This document shows positions 7,186 to 13,258 of a stretch of DNA of 13,258 bases, in pieces. The translations under genes and the position numbers were made by a program. Source of the DNA: Acidobacteriaceae bacterium (GTDB lineage: Bacteria > Acidobacteriota > Terriglobia > Terriglobales > Acidobacteriaceae). The stretch spans positions 1,806-15,063 of the forward strand of contig PKYX01000428.1 in NCBI GenBank assembly GCA_003132825.1, written 5' to 3'. The first letter of the stretch is position 1, and every line of letters starts with the position of its first letter. The notes below the pieces were generated by a model. That model was not told the DNA's origin, made no database searches, and saw nothing but the letters and a program-made list of their open reading frames with translations.

Positions 7186-10185
7186 TCACTTGGGTTGAGC
7201 GGCGAGCCCTGCGAACTCGCGCTTGGCCTGCGCAAGAGGAATGAAGTCTGCATCCGCGTTCTTCCACAGATCGAGCAGCTGCTGATAGCTCTTGCTGGCG
7301 GCCGCCTGGTCGAACTGCGCCTGCGCCCGGGCGGTCTCGAGAAGGCAGAGGCCATAGTCGGGCGACTGAGTAGTCCCGGTGTTTCCCTCTTGCAGTCCTA
7401 CTCCGCGATACCTGAGTCCGGCTGCGAGGTCCTGCACCGCCTGCTGCGGCTGATTCATATCGAGAGAGGCGCGTCCCAGAAGCTGCGGAGCCTTCGATAC
7501 CAACACATAAGGGCTGGCCGAACTCAATAACCCGGATACCTGGTCGGGATGGTGTTGGGAAGCCGCGATGGCGGCCTTCACCTCGGGAAGAAAAACTTCG
7601 TTGGCCAATGTATTCGTGGGATTTTCTGACGCCAGGCGCTCGGCTTCTTTTTGTGCGGAGGCAGACTCGCCGCACCAAGCTAGTGCCAGCGAAGCGTCGG
7701 GCACGGTCGCCATGGAATGATCAAGGGCGAGGCCGCGATGAGCGGCATCGCGCGCCGCCGGGCAATCTGAGACCAAAGCATCGTGAAGTGCCTTCAGTGC
7801 ATAGAGGCCGCCGGCGGCGTCCGGCAAGTGCTGCTGCTCCGCTCGTTGTGCCGCGTGCTCCCATTGCTGATCCGCCGCATGCATCTGGCCCAGATAGAAA
7901 TAGAGAATGCCGGCCACTCCTTCCACCGTGAACCCGTCCGGGTTAGCCGTCGCCCATTGCAAATGCTGTTCCCATCCCCTTCTCCCCGCCAGCAGTTCCA
8001 GGGTCATGGCTCCTGACTGATAGCTCGGATCCTGGCCGCCCCCCTGCTGCACGGCCTCTCTCAAATAACGGTCGGCATCGGCCAAGTGGTCAATCGAGAT
8101 CGAAGCGCTGGCAGCGTTGGTCGCGGCTACGTTATCCCACTTCGCGAGCTCCCAGCCCTTTTGGAAATCCTTGGCCCCTTGTTCGAAGTCGCCGATCGTC
8201 AAGTCGAGGATCGCCAGATTGTTCCAGGCCGCGCCGTCGCGCGGATAGGTGGCAACAAACAGCTTGTAAGATTCCACGGCTTTCGGAAGATCAAATTGCT
8301 GGAACGCATATTGCGACTCAATGTAGATGCGCTCATGCTCGGTCACGCGCTGGCGCAGATCGTAGGCTTTTCTCATATACTCGAGCGCTTTCGCGATCGC
8401 CCCTTCATTCCCGAAGGTCACGCCCAAACGGGCGTAGGCCATAGCAAAACTCGGATCGAGCCGAATGGCTTCCGTGTAAAACGAGGAAGCCTGAGGATTG
8501 TCATGACCCATGCGATGTTCTTCCTCTCCCAGGGAGAAGGCATGAAAAGCCTGCAATGAGGCCGTGGTAACGTTGGTGTAGGGAGTTGTCAGTCTCTGGA
8601 TCGAGGCCATCGACTCTCCCAGGTGCGCGCGCATGGCGGTCGCAGCGCTCGACACCGCCGGCAGCACCCCATTCTTGTCGGGTGCCGTGACTTGTTCCCG
8701 CGCCACCGCATCGCCGGTGGCGCAGTTGACGGCATCAATCGAAATCACGTAGGAGGAACCTAAGGGGGCAATCGTGCCCGTCAGATATACCTTCACTCCC
8801 AGGCGCTGTCCAATCTGTTGCGCCAGTTCAGGCGTGATCCTCTGGTCGCGCGACTGGCCCAGGTATTGCAAGTTGTCGTGCAGTTCCCGATCACTGATCA
8901 ACTGCAGCAACGGCGACTGGTCGAGTTGGATCGCCAGGGCTTCCTTCAACGTGGAATCAAATACCGGATCGCCGGTCTGATTGGTGAAGTCGGCCAGGAT
9001 GAGCTGGTCCTTGTCGGTCAGCTGCACCACTCGATCCCCGCGCCAATAGTAGTAGCCACCGGCCAATGCCAGGAGTGCGAGGATCAACCCCAGCGGCAGC
9101 GCAACCTTCCAGCGCCCGGATCCGCTCGCCGGCCTTCGTCCGGGAGCCATCTCCGGACCGCTCGCGGAAACCGTGGTCACCGGAGCCGCGGAACGGCGTT
9201 CCGGTTCTCGGTTGGCTTGCGATCCGTTCCGCAGCAGGTCCGCCGCGCCGGACGCGGATGGCGACTCTCTTTGTGGGGGCAGGAACCCCGGGGACTCCGA
9301 AATGGACCGCACTCGGCCCCGCTCGGTATCCCGCCGGAGGCGCAGCAATTCGGATTTCATGTCCGAGGCGTGCTGATAACGCAGCTCCCGGTCTTTTTCG
9401 AGCGCCCGATTGATGATGTCTCCCAGTTTTGCGGGCAGATCGGGGTTCAGGCGCACGGGATCGATCGGTGTGTGGTTGAGAATTCCATCGAAGATCACTC
9501 CCGAACTTTCCCCGCGGAACGCCAACGTCCCCGTGGCCATTTCGTAAAGCACCACGCCGAAGGAAAACAAATCCGTGCGCCCGTCCAATTCCTTGGCCCG
9601 CACTTGCTCCGGCGACATGTAGGCGACTGTCCCCAAGGTGCTGCCCGGACTGGTGAGGTGTTCGGCGCTCACGCCCGCGGTCGCGACCGTAGCACCTTCG
9701 GCCACTCGAGATCCGGAGGCGACCTTCGCCAGCCCGAAATCCAGAATCTTCGCGTGTCCGCGATCGGTCACGAACAGATTCGCCGGCTTGATGTCACGGT
9801 GGACAATGCCCTTGGCGTGCGCCGCGTCCAGGGCATCGGCGATTTCGATGGCGAGCGTGAGCAGCGTGTCGATGTCGAGCGGGCGCCCGTTGACCGTGTG
9901 CTTCAAGGTCACGCCCTGCAGATACTCCATGGCAATGAACGACAGCGTGGCCGTCTTGCCGATTTCATAAATCGTGCAGATGTTCGGATGGTTCAGCGCC
10001 GATGCGGCTCGCGCCTCGCGCCGGAAACGCTCCAACGCTTGCGCGTCGCGCGCCAGTTCCTCGGGCAAGAATTTCAGGGCGACAAAGCGACCCAGGTCGG
10101 TATCTTCGGCCTTATAAACCACACCCATCCCGCCGCCGCCCAGCTTTTCAATCACGCGGTAATGCGAGATAACTTCGCCAATCAT
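7186..10185 (-). CDS. Hanks-type Ser/Thr protein kinase with membrane helix and TolB/FlgO-like plus TPR-like C-terminal region
   Basis: This 999-residue transmembrane kinase has an intact catalytic domain (about 9-285). It has a glycine loop GGGGMGVVY (16-24), catalytic Lys38 in VALKFL, helix-C Glu57, HRDIKPAN (129-136), DFGLAK (149-154) and SPEQ (191-194), so it should be active. A Ser/Arg/Pro-rich linker (about 286-358) may hold autophosphorylation sites. A single membrane helix at about 360-380 places the rest outside the cytoplasm if the kinase faces in. Residues about 394-525 resemble the TolB/FlgO-like domain common in such kinases ([20 protein letters not shown]), and 540-999 read as TPR-like helical repeats (for example [20 protein letters not shown]). 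This architecture is typical of Acidobacteriota; the ligand is unknown. ATG 10185 begins the domain directly ([16 protein letters not shown]); a GAGAG lies a few bases upstream. The gene sits between two SMP-30 paralogues in the same orientation. Confidence 0.9.
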   Translation of the reverse strand: MIGEVISHYRVIEKLGGGGMGVVYKAEDTDLGRFVALKFLPEELARDAQALERFRREARAASALNHPNICTIYEIGKTATLSFIAMEYLQGVTLKHTVNGRPLDIDTLLTLAIEIADALDAAHAKGIVHRDIKPANLFVTDRGHAKILDFGLAKVASGSRVAEGATVATAGVSAEHLTSPGSTLGTVAYMSPEQVRAKELDGRTDLFSFGVVLYEMATGTLAFRGESSGVIFDGILNHTPIDPVRLNPDLPAKLGDIINRALEKDRELRYQHASDMKSELLRLRRDTERGRVRSISESPGFLPPQRESPSASGAADLLRNGSQANREPERRSAAPVTTVSASGPEMAPGRRPASGSGRWKVALPLGLILALLALAGGYYYWRGDRVVQLTDKDQLILADFTNQTGDPVFDSTLKEALAIQLDQSPLLQLISDRELHDNLQYLGQSRDQRITPELAQQIGQRLGVKVYLTGTIAPLGSSYVISIDAVNCATGDAVAREQVTAPDKNGVLPAVSSAATAMRAHLGESMASIQRLTTPYTNVTTASLQAFHAFSLGEEEHRMGHDNPQASSFYTEAIRLDPSFAMAYARLGVTFGNEGAIAKALEYMRKAYDLRQRVTEHERIYIESQYAFQQFDLPKAVESYKLFVATYPRDGAAWNNLAILDLTIGDFEQGAKDFQKGWELAKWDNVAATNAASASISIDHLADADRYLREAVQQGGGQDPSYQSGAMTLELLAGRRGWEQHLQWATANPDGFTVEGVAGILYFYLGQMHAADQQWEHAAQRAEQQHLPDAAGGLYALKALHDALVSDCPAARDAAHRGLALDHSMATVPDASLALAWCGESASAQKEAERLASENPTNTLANEVFLPEVKAAIAASQHHPDQVSGLLSSASPYVLVSKAPQLLGRASLDMNQPQQAVQDLAAGLRYRGVGLQEGNTGTTQSPDYGLCLLETARAQAQFDQAAASKSYQQLLDLWKNADADFIPLAQAKREFAGLAAQPK

Positions 10186-10253
10186 TCTGTGCTCTCATTT
10201 TGTGGAATCAAGGCCAACATTTTCCCCCAGGACCCCACTTCCTCGCCCGCTAC

Positions 10254-10262
10254 AATGTAACA
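10254..10262 (-). promoter_or_regulatory. Extended -10-like element upstream of the kinase gene
   Basis: On the minus strand the sequence TGTTACATT (10262 to 10254) fits the extended -10 pattern TGnTAnnnT. It would give a leader of about 60 bases before the kinase ATG at 10185. No clear -35 hexamer lies at 16-18 bases; instead a G7-AATT tract sits directly upstream. The inner TACAATGTA is a 9-base palindrome, so the plus strand also shows a TACAAT, but no plus-strand gene follows it. Confidence 0.35.
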
Positions 10263-10319
10263 AAATTCCCCCCCAAATATAGGGGAGCTTCCCCAACATC
10301 GCGCCTGTCAGACCGACAG

Positions 10320-10342
10320 AAAAGGGACCCCCCGGGGGGCCC
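10320..10342 (-). terminator. GC-rich hairpin followed by four T, candidate terminator for SMP-30 copy B
   Basis: On the minus strand GGGCCCCCCGGGGGGTCCC is followed by TTTT (10323 to 10320). It can form a 7-bp stem with one bulged base and a 4-base loop, the classic intrinsic terminator layout with a short T-run. It lies about 140 bases after the copy B stop codon and before the kinase promoter candidate, so it could separate the two transcripts. Confidence 0.42.
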
Positions 10343-10406
10343 GGTCGTCAGCTCTGCGAGAGTTTGCCTTGGGTGTGGAAGCCCGCACCGATTCGTCTAG
10401 CGGGAG

Positions 10407-10429
10407 CCCTCGCGCCAAGTAGGCGAGGG
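10407..10429. other. Hairpin downstream of SMP-30 copy B
   Basis: CCCTCGC (10407-10413) and GCGAGGG (10423-10429) form a perfect 7-bp stem with a 9-base loop. No T-tract follows on either strand. It may protect the 3' end of the copy B mRNA or assist termination. The rest of the 299-base gap (10186-10484) holds two small stems (10282-10294 and 10305-10319), the T-tailed hairpin and the kinase promoter candidate, but no gene. Confidence 0.3.
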
Positions 10430-10484
10430 ACCGCGCCGGAGAAAACCAAGTTTCTGTTGACGGGAAATGATGATCCGGAGACGA

Positions 10485-11510
10485 TTAGTTCCGTACGCCG
10501 GCAATGTTCAGCTTGATGCGATACACGCTGGTGCTGGCGGTAATGTAAAGCGTCTTGGCGTCCGCGTCCCCCCAGGCCACATTACTGACTCTCTCGGGCA
10601 CGTGGATGGTTCCGAGGTGCTTTCCCTCCGGGGAAATGATCCAGACGCCACCCGGGCCCGATCCATAGAGGTTCCCCTTCTCGTCGACCCGTATGCCGTC
10701 CGGTCCGCCCACCCCCGGAGAGGACGAGGCATCGAGAAACACCATCCCATCAGTCACCGATCCGTCGGGTAGCACACGGTACCGCATCCATACGTTCTTG
10801 CCCGATTCCGCGATGTACAGGAATTTCTCGTCCGGAGAAAAAGCGATGCCGTTCGGCCGTCCCAGATCCTTGATGATCAGCTGCAGCTGATCCCGGTCCG
10901 GGGGTGCGCCCGGCTTTTGCTGGCGCGCATTCGGAATGCGGTAAACCCCGTTGATCTTCAACTCCTTCTGCGGATCATCATCGCCCTGCGTGGGCAGACC
11001 GTAGGGAGGATCGGTGAAGTAGAGCGAGCCGTCGGATTTGTACACCAGATCGTTCGGACTACTAAGCTTCTTGCCCTGATAGGAGTCCGCGAGAATCGTA
11101 ATCTGCGCATGAGGATCAAGGGACTCGAAGCGCCAAACGTTGCGTTGGGCGTGACCTGCGACGCTCACCCGGCCGTCCTGGTCGAGCGTCATCCCGTTCG
11201 AGCCTGGTTCCGGGCCTTTGAATGGCTCAGCCCCCTTGTATCCGCTGGGGTGCAGAAAGACGGTTGCGCCATGACCAGGGCTCCATTGATCAATGTTGTT
11301 GGCGGGAATTTCCGCAAACATCAGCGTGCCATCGCGAGTCCAGGCCGGACCCTCCAGCCATTTATCAAAACCGGTGGCCACCCGCTCTACCTTGGCATTG
11401 GCCGGCACAATCTGATCGACGGCGGCATCGAGTTTCTGAATGTCCTCGGAGAAAGCCGCACTCGATCCGAGCAGCAAAACCATGAGAAGCCTCAACCATT
11501 GGATTTTCAT
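10485..11510 (-). CDS. SMP-30/gluconolactonase/LRE-family protein, copy B, exported
   Basis: This is the second 341-residue SMP-30-family beta-propeller in the window, the same length as copy A and alignable without gaps; I count about 68 differing residues. The predicted metal ligands E53, N220 and D271 and substrate-side N153 are all kept, so both copies should be catalytically competent lactonase-type enzymes. The signal peptide (1-21, ending AAFSE) is far more diverged than the core. Further change clusters at residues 232-270. At DNA level some stretches are identical, for example 39 bases at 11296-11334 versus 6847-6885. ATG 11510 lacks a Shine-Dalgarno and follows TACAAT by seven bases, as in copy A. 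The gene lies 128 bases downstream of the DUF4861 gene and upstream of the kinase. Its substrate is unknown; a sugar lactone is the family expectation. Confidence 0.88.
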   Translation of the reverse strand: MKIQWLRLLMVLLLGSSAAFSEDIQKLDAAVDQIVPANAKVERVATGFDKWLEGPAWTRDGTLMFAEIPANNIDQWSPGHGATVFLHPSGYKGAEPFKGPEPGSNGMTLDQDGRVSVAGHAQRNVWRFESLDPHAQITILADSYQGKKLSSPNDLVYKSDGSLYFTDPPYGLPTQGDDDPQKELKINGVYRIPNARQQKPGAPPDRDQLQLIIKDLGRPNGIAFSPDEKFLYIAESGKNVWMRYRVLPDGSVTDGMVFLDASSSPGVGGPDGIRVDEKGNLYGSGPGGVWIISPEGKHLGTIHVPERVSNVAWGDADAKTLYITASTSVYRIKLNIAGVRN

Positions 11511-11523
11511 GCGACGGATTGTA
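11511..11523 (-). promoter_or_regulatory. TACAAT box seven bases before the copy B start codon
   Basis: On the minus strand TACAAT (11523 to 11518) is followed by CCGTCGC and the ATG. Apart from the last spacer base this is identical to the copy A element. Immediately upstream lies G8-AATT-GG, similar to the G7-AATT tract before the kinase -10 element. There is no recognisable -35. Leaderless initiation is inferred from the spacing and the missing ribosome binding site. Confidence 0.45.
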
Positions 11524-11573
11524 CCAATTCCCCCCCCGGCCCGGTGTGCCGCAGTCCCGCTCGGCGGCGAAAA

Positions 11574-11606
11574 GCCGGCAAGGGCGTCCCGCCAGCTGGC
11601 GCCGGC
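11574..11606 (-). terminator. Nested GC palindromes between DUF4861 and SMP-30 copy B
   Basis: Two copies of the self-complementary GCCGGC (11574-11579 and 11601-11606) can pair around a 21-base interval that itself contains the perfect palindrome GCCAGCTGGC (11591-11600). This lies 33 bases past the DUF4861 stop codon. There is no T-run, so it may be a weak terminator or an mRNA-stabilising structure. Confidence 0.2.
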
Positions 11607-11638
11607 CGATACGCCGGGAACGCCACCCGCCCGATCCG

Positions 11639-12871
11639 CTAGGGAATCTTGCTGGTTGTCCAGCGGTGCGCGACCGGATGCTCGAGCCGCTCCAGGTACT
11701 CGATGAGGTAAGCGTTCCAGGCCTCCTGGGTCGGCATGTCAGCCTGCGACCAGCCCGCGCCCGCGTAATAGCGAATCGAGGCGCCCGGCTTCACCGGCAC
11801 GAGCAGCACGGCGTTGCCCTCGCGCTCGGTGAACCCCGCCTTTTCCGGCCCCGGAAGAATCAGTCCCGTGACAATGTGTCCCGCGCTCGCCAGTTGCGGC
11901 GAGTCCCAGACCGAGACAATTCTTCCGTGGGCGAGCAGTTGGCGCCGCGCGGGCTGGTGCAGGGCGAGCCCGGCAGCCACCTCGATCTGCTGGGGCCCGG
12001 TGAAGCGAAAGGTGGACTGCAAGTGATTCAGGTGGGACCCGGCATCGAGCTCCACATACTTGCTCTCTTCGACCTCGGTGCCGGAAGCTTTCCAGGGAGC
12101 GTATTCGAGCTCGAAAGCCACCCGGATCGGCCCATCTGCCACGATGCGGGATGTGGTCAGGTTGCGGGAAGCCACCAGCTTTCCCCCCTCCCACACCGCG
12201 GTTCCGCCGCAGCCGCGCGAGGTCCCCACCTTGTAAGAATCGAGCCCCTGTCCGTTATCCACGTGGTAACTCATCGCCGGATTGTGGGTGCGCTGTCCTT
12301 CAAAGTCCCGCTTGTACCAGGCGTTGATGACCAGATCCGGCACGCGCTTTGACCAGACGTCGATGCCCGATCCGATCTCTCCGGTAGCTTCGAGTGCTGG
12401 CCCGTACACGCGGTACGCCCCTCGGTCATTCTCCCAGGCGAAGTCATCTTCTCTCTCCGGCACCTGGCGCGCGAAAACCCGCGACGGCATGGGCTCGGCG
12501 GAAGCCTCGTCATAGAGATCGAAGGTCAGGGTTGCTTTCGGTCCGAGATCAAGCAGCAGAAGCAGTTCCTCGGGACCGCCGAGTGGCCGGGCATCATAGA
12601 TCTGGGTCAGGACCCGTCGGCCGTTCGCCCGGTCCCTGATCACCATCCTCGACATATCAGGGATGTGGGCGTGTGACTGCACCTCGGCCAATGGGATCTC
12701 GACCACTTCGCTAGAGCGCTGGAGCGCGGTCGGATTCGACACGACCAGGACCGCCGCCGCTTCTCGTGTCTCGCCTGGGAGCATCGCGGCCAACGGGCCG
12801 AGCGCAATGGCCGCCGCCATTCCGAGGATTATGCAAAATATTCCGGGGCGCGTGATCCGCATGTCCTCCAT
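11639..12871 (-). CDS. DUF4861-family secreted protein
   Basis: This is a 410-residue protein that I recognise as DUF4861 family. The family has no firmly established activity to my knowledge, but it is frequent in carbohydrate-degradation loci. Characteristic segments are REDDFAWENDR (140-150), YRVYGPALE (153-161), GSGIDVWSKRVPDLVIN (167-183), SYHVDNGQGLDSYKVGTSRG (201-220) and CGGTAVW (221-227). A hydrophobic export signal spans about 1-39 (IFCIILGMAAAIALGPLAA). ATG 12871 was preferred because CAGG lies about seven bases upstream; ATG 12862, three codons later, is an equally possible start. Frame upstream of this is not protein-like. It is divergent from the GH88/105-like gene across 144 bases and followed by SMP-30 copy B on the same strand. 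This context suggests polysaccharide or uronate processing outside the cytoplasm, which is inference. Confidence 0.78.
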   Translation of the reverse strand: MEDMRITRPGIFCIILGMAAAIALGPLAAMLPGETREAAAVLVVSNPTALQRSSEVVEIPLAEVQSHAHIPDMSRMVIRDRANGRRVLTQIYDARPLGGPEELLLLLDLGPKATLTFDLYDEASAEPMPSRVFARQVPEREDDFAWENDRGAYRVYGPALEATGEIGSGIDVWSKRVPDLVINAWYKRDFEGQRTHNPAMSYHVDNGQGLDSYKVGTSRGCGGTAVWEGGKLVASRNLTTSRIVADGPIRVAFELEYAPWKASGTEVEESKYVELDAGSHLNHLQSTFRFTGPQQIEVAAGLALHQPARRQLLAHGRIVSVWDSPQLASAGHIVTGLILPGPEKAGFTEREGNAVLLVPVKPGASIRYYAGAGWSQADMPTQEAWNAYLIEYLERLEHPVAHRWTTSKIP

Positions 12872-12953
12872 CGTACAACCTGCACTCCGGCTCGGCGATC
12901 CGCGTCTTTCCCCCGCCTCCTGAATCCGTGTCCTCCCGTCTCCAATCCCCACG

Positions 12954-12983
12954 TTGACAACCGCCTGCGATCGAACTTAGTTT
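12954..12983 (+). promoter_or_regulatory. Candidate promoter for the right-edge hydrolase gene
   Basis: A perfect -35 hexamer TTGACA (12954-12959) is followed after 18 bases by TAGTTT (12978-12983), a weak -10. The predicted start would be near 12990, giving a leader of about 25 bases before ATG 13016. The -35 lies within the 9-base palindrome GTTGACAAC (12953-12961), a possible operator half or chance. The minus-strand promoter of the DUF4861 gene should lie in this same 144-base divergent gap, but I see no good match for it. Confidence 0.35.
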
Positions 12984-13015
12984 TAAACCGCGGTGTTCAG
13001 CCACACCCACCACCC

Positions 13016-13258
13016 ATGGGTTCTCCTGTCCCACGCCCACCGATGACCGGGCGGCTCTGGCGCCTCTGGCTCATCCTCGCAAGACTCGTCGCCGTGGTCA
13101 TGGCGATCGAAGTCTGCTTCGCGCAAACCACCTCGCAGGCAGTTGCGCCTCCATCCGCCGGTGATGCCCTCCGAAACCCGGGACCGCTCAGCCACCTTTC
13201 CGCCGGCCTCCGCCGCGGCTCGATCCACTCCGCCATGCGCAAGGTCGCCGACTGGCAG
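13016..13258 (+). CDS. N-terminus of a secreted GH88/GH105-like hydrolase (cut by window end)
   Basis: An open frame of 81 codons runs to the last base of the window without a stop. The product starts with a signal peptide: a basic start (TGRLWRLW), a hydrophobic core (LILARLVAVVMA) and probable cleavage in CFAQTT near residue 36. After a short linker it reaches IHSAMRKVADWQ (70-81), which resembles the first helix of unsaturated glucuronyl/rhamnogalacturonyl hydrolases (GH88/GH105), where an MRKVADWQ-like start is typical. These enzymes remove the unsaturated uronic acid left by polysaccharide lyases. The neighbouring divergent DUF4861 gene agrees with this. ATG 13016 is the first start; ATG 13043 also keeps the signal peptide. 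No Shine-Dalgarno is visible. Family assignment rests on few residues and the catalytic part is outside the window. Confidence 0.5.
   Translation, partial: MGSPVPRPPMTGRLWRLWLILARLVAVVMAIEVCFAQTTSQAVAPPSAGDALRNPGPLSHLSAGLRRGSIHSAMRKVADWQ

Noticed and set aside
7062..7355. Upstream extension of SMP-30 copy A into the kinase gene
   Set aside because: The added 98 residues would overlap the kinase 3' end and precede a signal peptide; copy B starts at the equivalent of ATG 7061.
8818..10260. A 480-codon plus-strand frame opposite the kinase
   Set aside because: It lies antisense to the intact kinase domain and membrane helix, and its product is low-complexity and unlike known proteins.
10186..10484. 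RNA gene or riboswitch in the hairpin-rich gap
   Set aside because: Several short stems are present, but I see no conserved riboswitch core, tRNA-like fold or complex multi-stem architecture.

Overview
The window looks like chromosomal DNA of an Acidobacteriota bacterium (Terriglobia-like). The support is indirect but consistent. It has GC-rich coding DNA and a secreted protein of the acidobacterial VWFA-related type. It also has a large Oar-like outer-membrane barrel with an N-terminal carboxypeptidase-regulatory-like domain, and a Hanks-type kinase fused through one membrane helix to a TolB/FlgO-like and TPR-like C-terminal half. I see no tRNA, rRNA, CRISPR array, insertion sequence or phage gene.

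Layout. The left part (217-5976) is on the plus strand: a 1149-residue TonB-dependent-receptor-like barrel protein, a possible 48-residue small ORF in the gap, and a 709-residue secreted VWFA-related protein. A 59-base gap with a perfect 7-bp hairpin separates this from a block of four convergent minus-strand genes. In transcription order these are a DUF4861-family secreted protein (12871-11639), an SMP-30/gluconolactonase-family protein (copy B, 11510-10485), a transmembrane Ser/Thr kinase (10185-7186) and a second SMP-30-family protein (copy A, 7061-6036). At the right edge, divergent from the DUF4861 gene, lies the first 81 codons of a secreted protein whose N-terminus resembles the unsaturated uronyl/rhamnogalacturonyl hydrolase families (GH88/GH105).

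How the genes may work together. The two SMP-30 proteins differ at about 68 of 341 positions (about 80% identity by my hand alignment, no gaps), and both keep the metal-binding residues and a signal peptide. With DUF4861 and the GH88/105-like start they suggest a periplasmic function in acidic polysaccharide or sugar-lactone processing. That role is inferred from families and neighbours only. The receptor-like protein and the VWFA protein form a separate plus-strand pair whose substrate cannot be read from the sequence.

Most notable points: the direct duplication of the SMP-30 gene around a kinase; an identical TACAAT box seven bases before the start codon of both copies, suggesting leaderless transcripts; Gly/Arg-rich tracts where a plug domain would be expected in the receptor; and very short overlapping reading frames just before the receptor start. 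I did not find a clearly new defence or mobile system.
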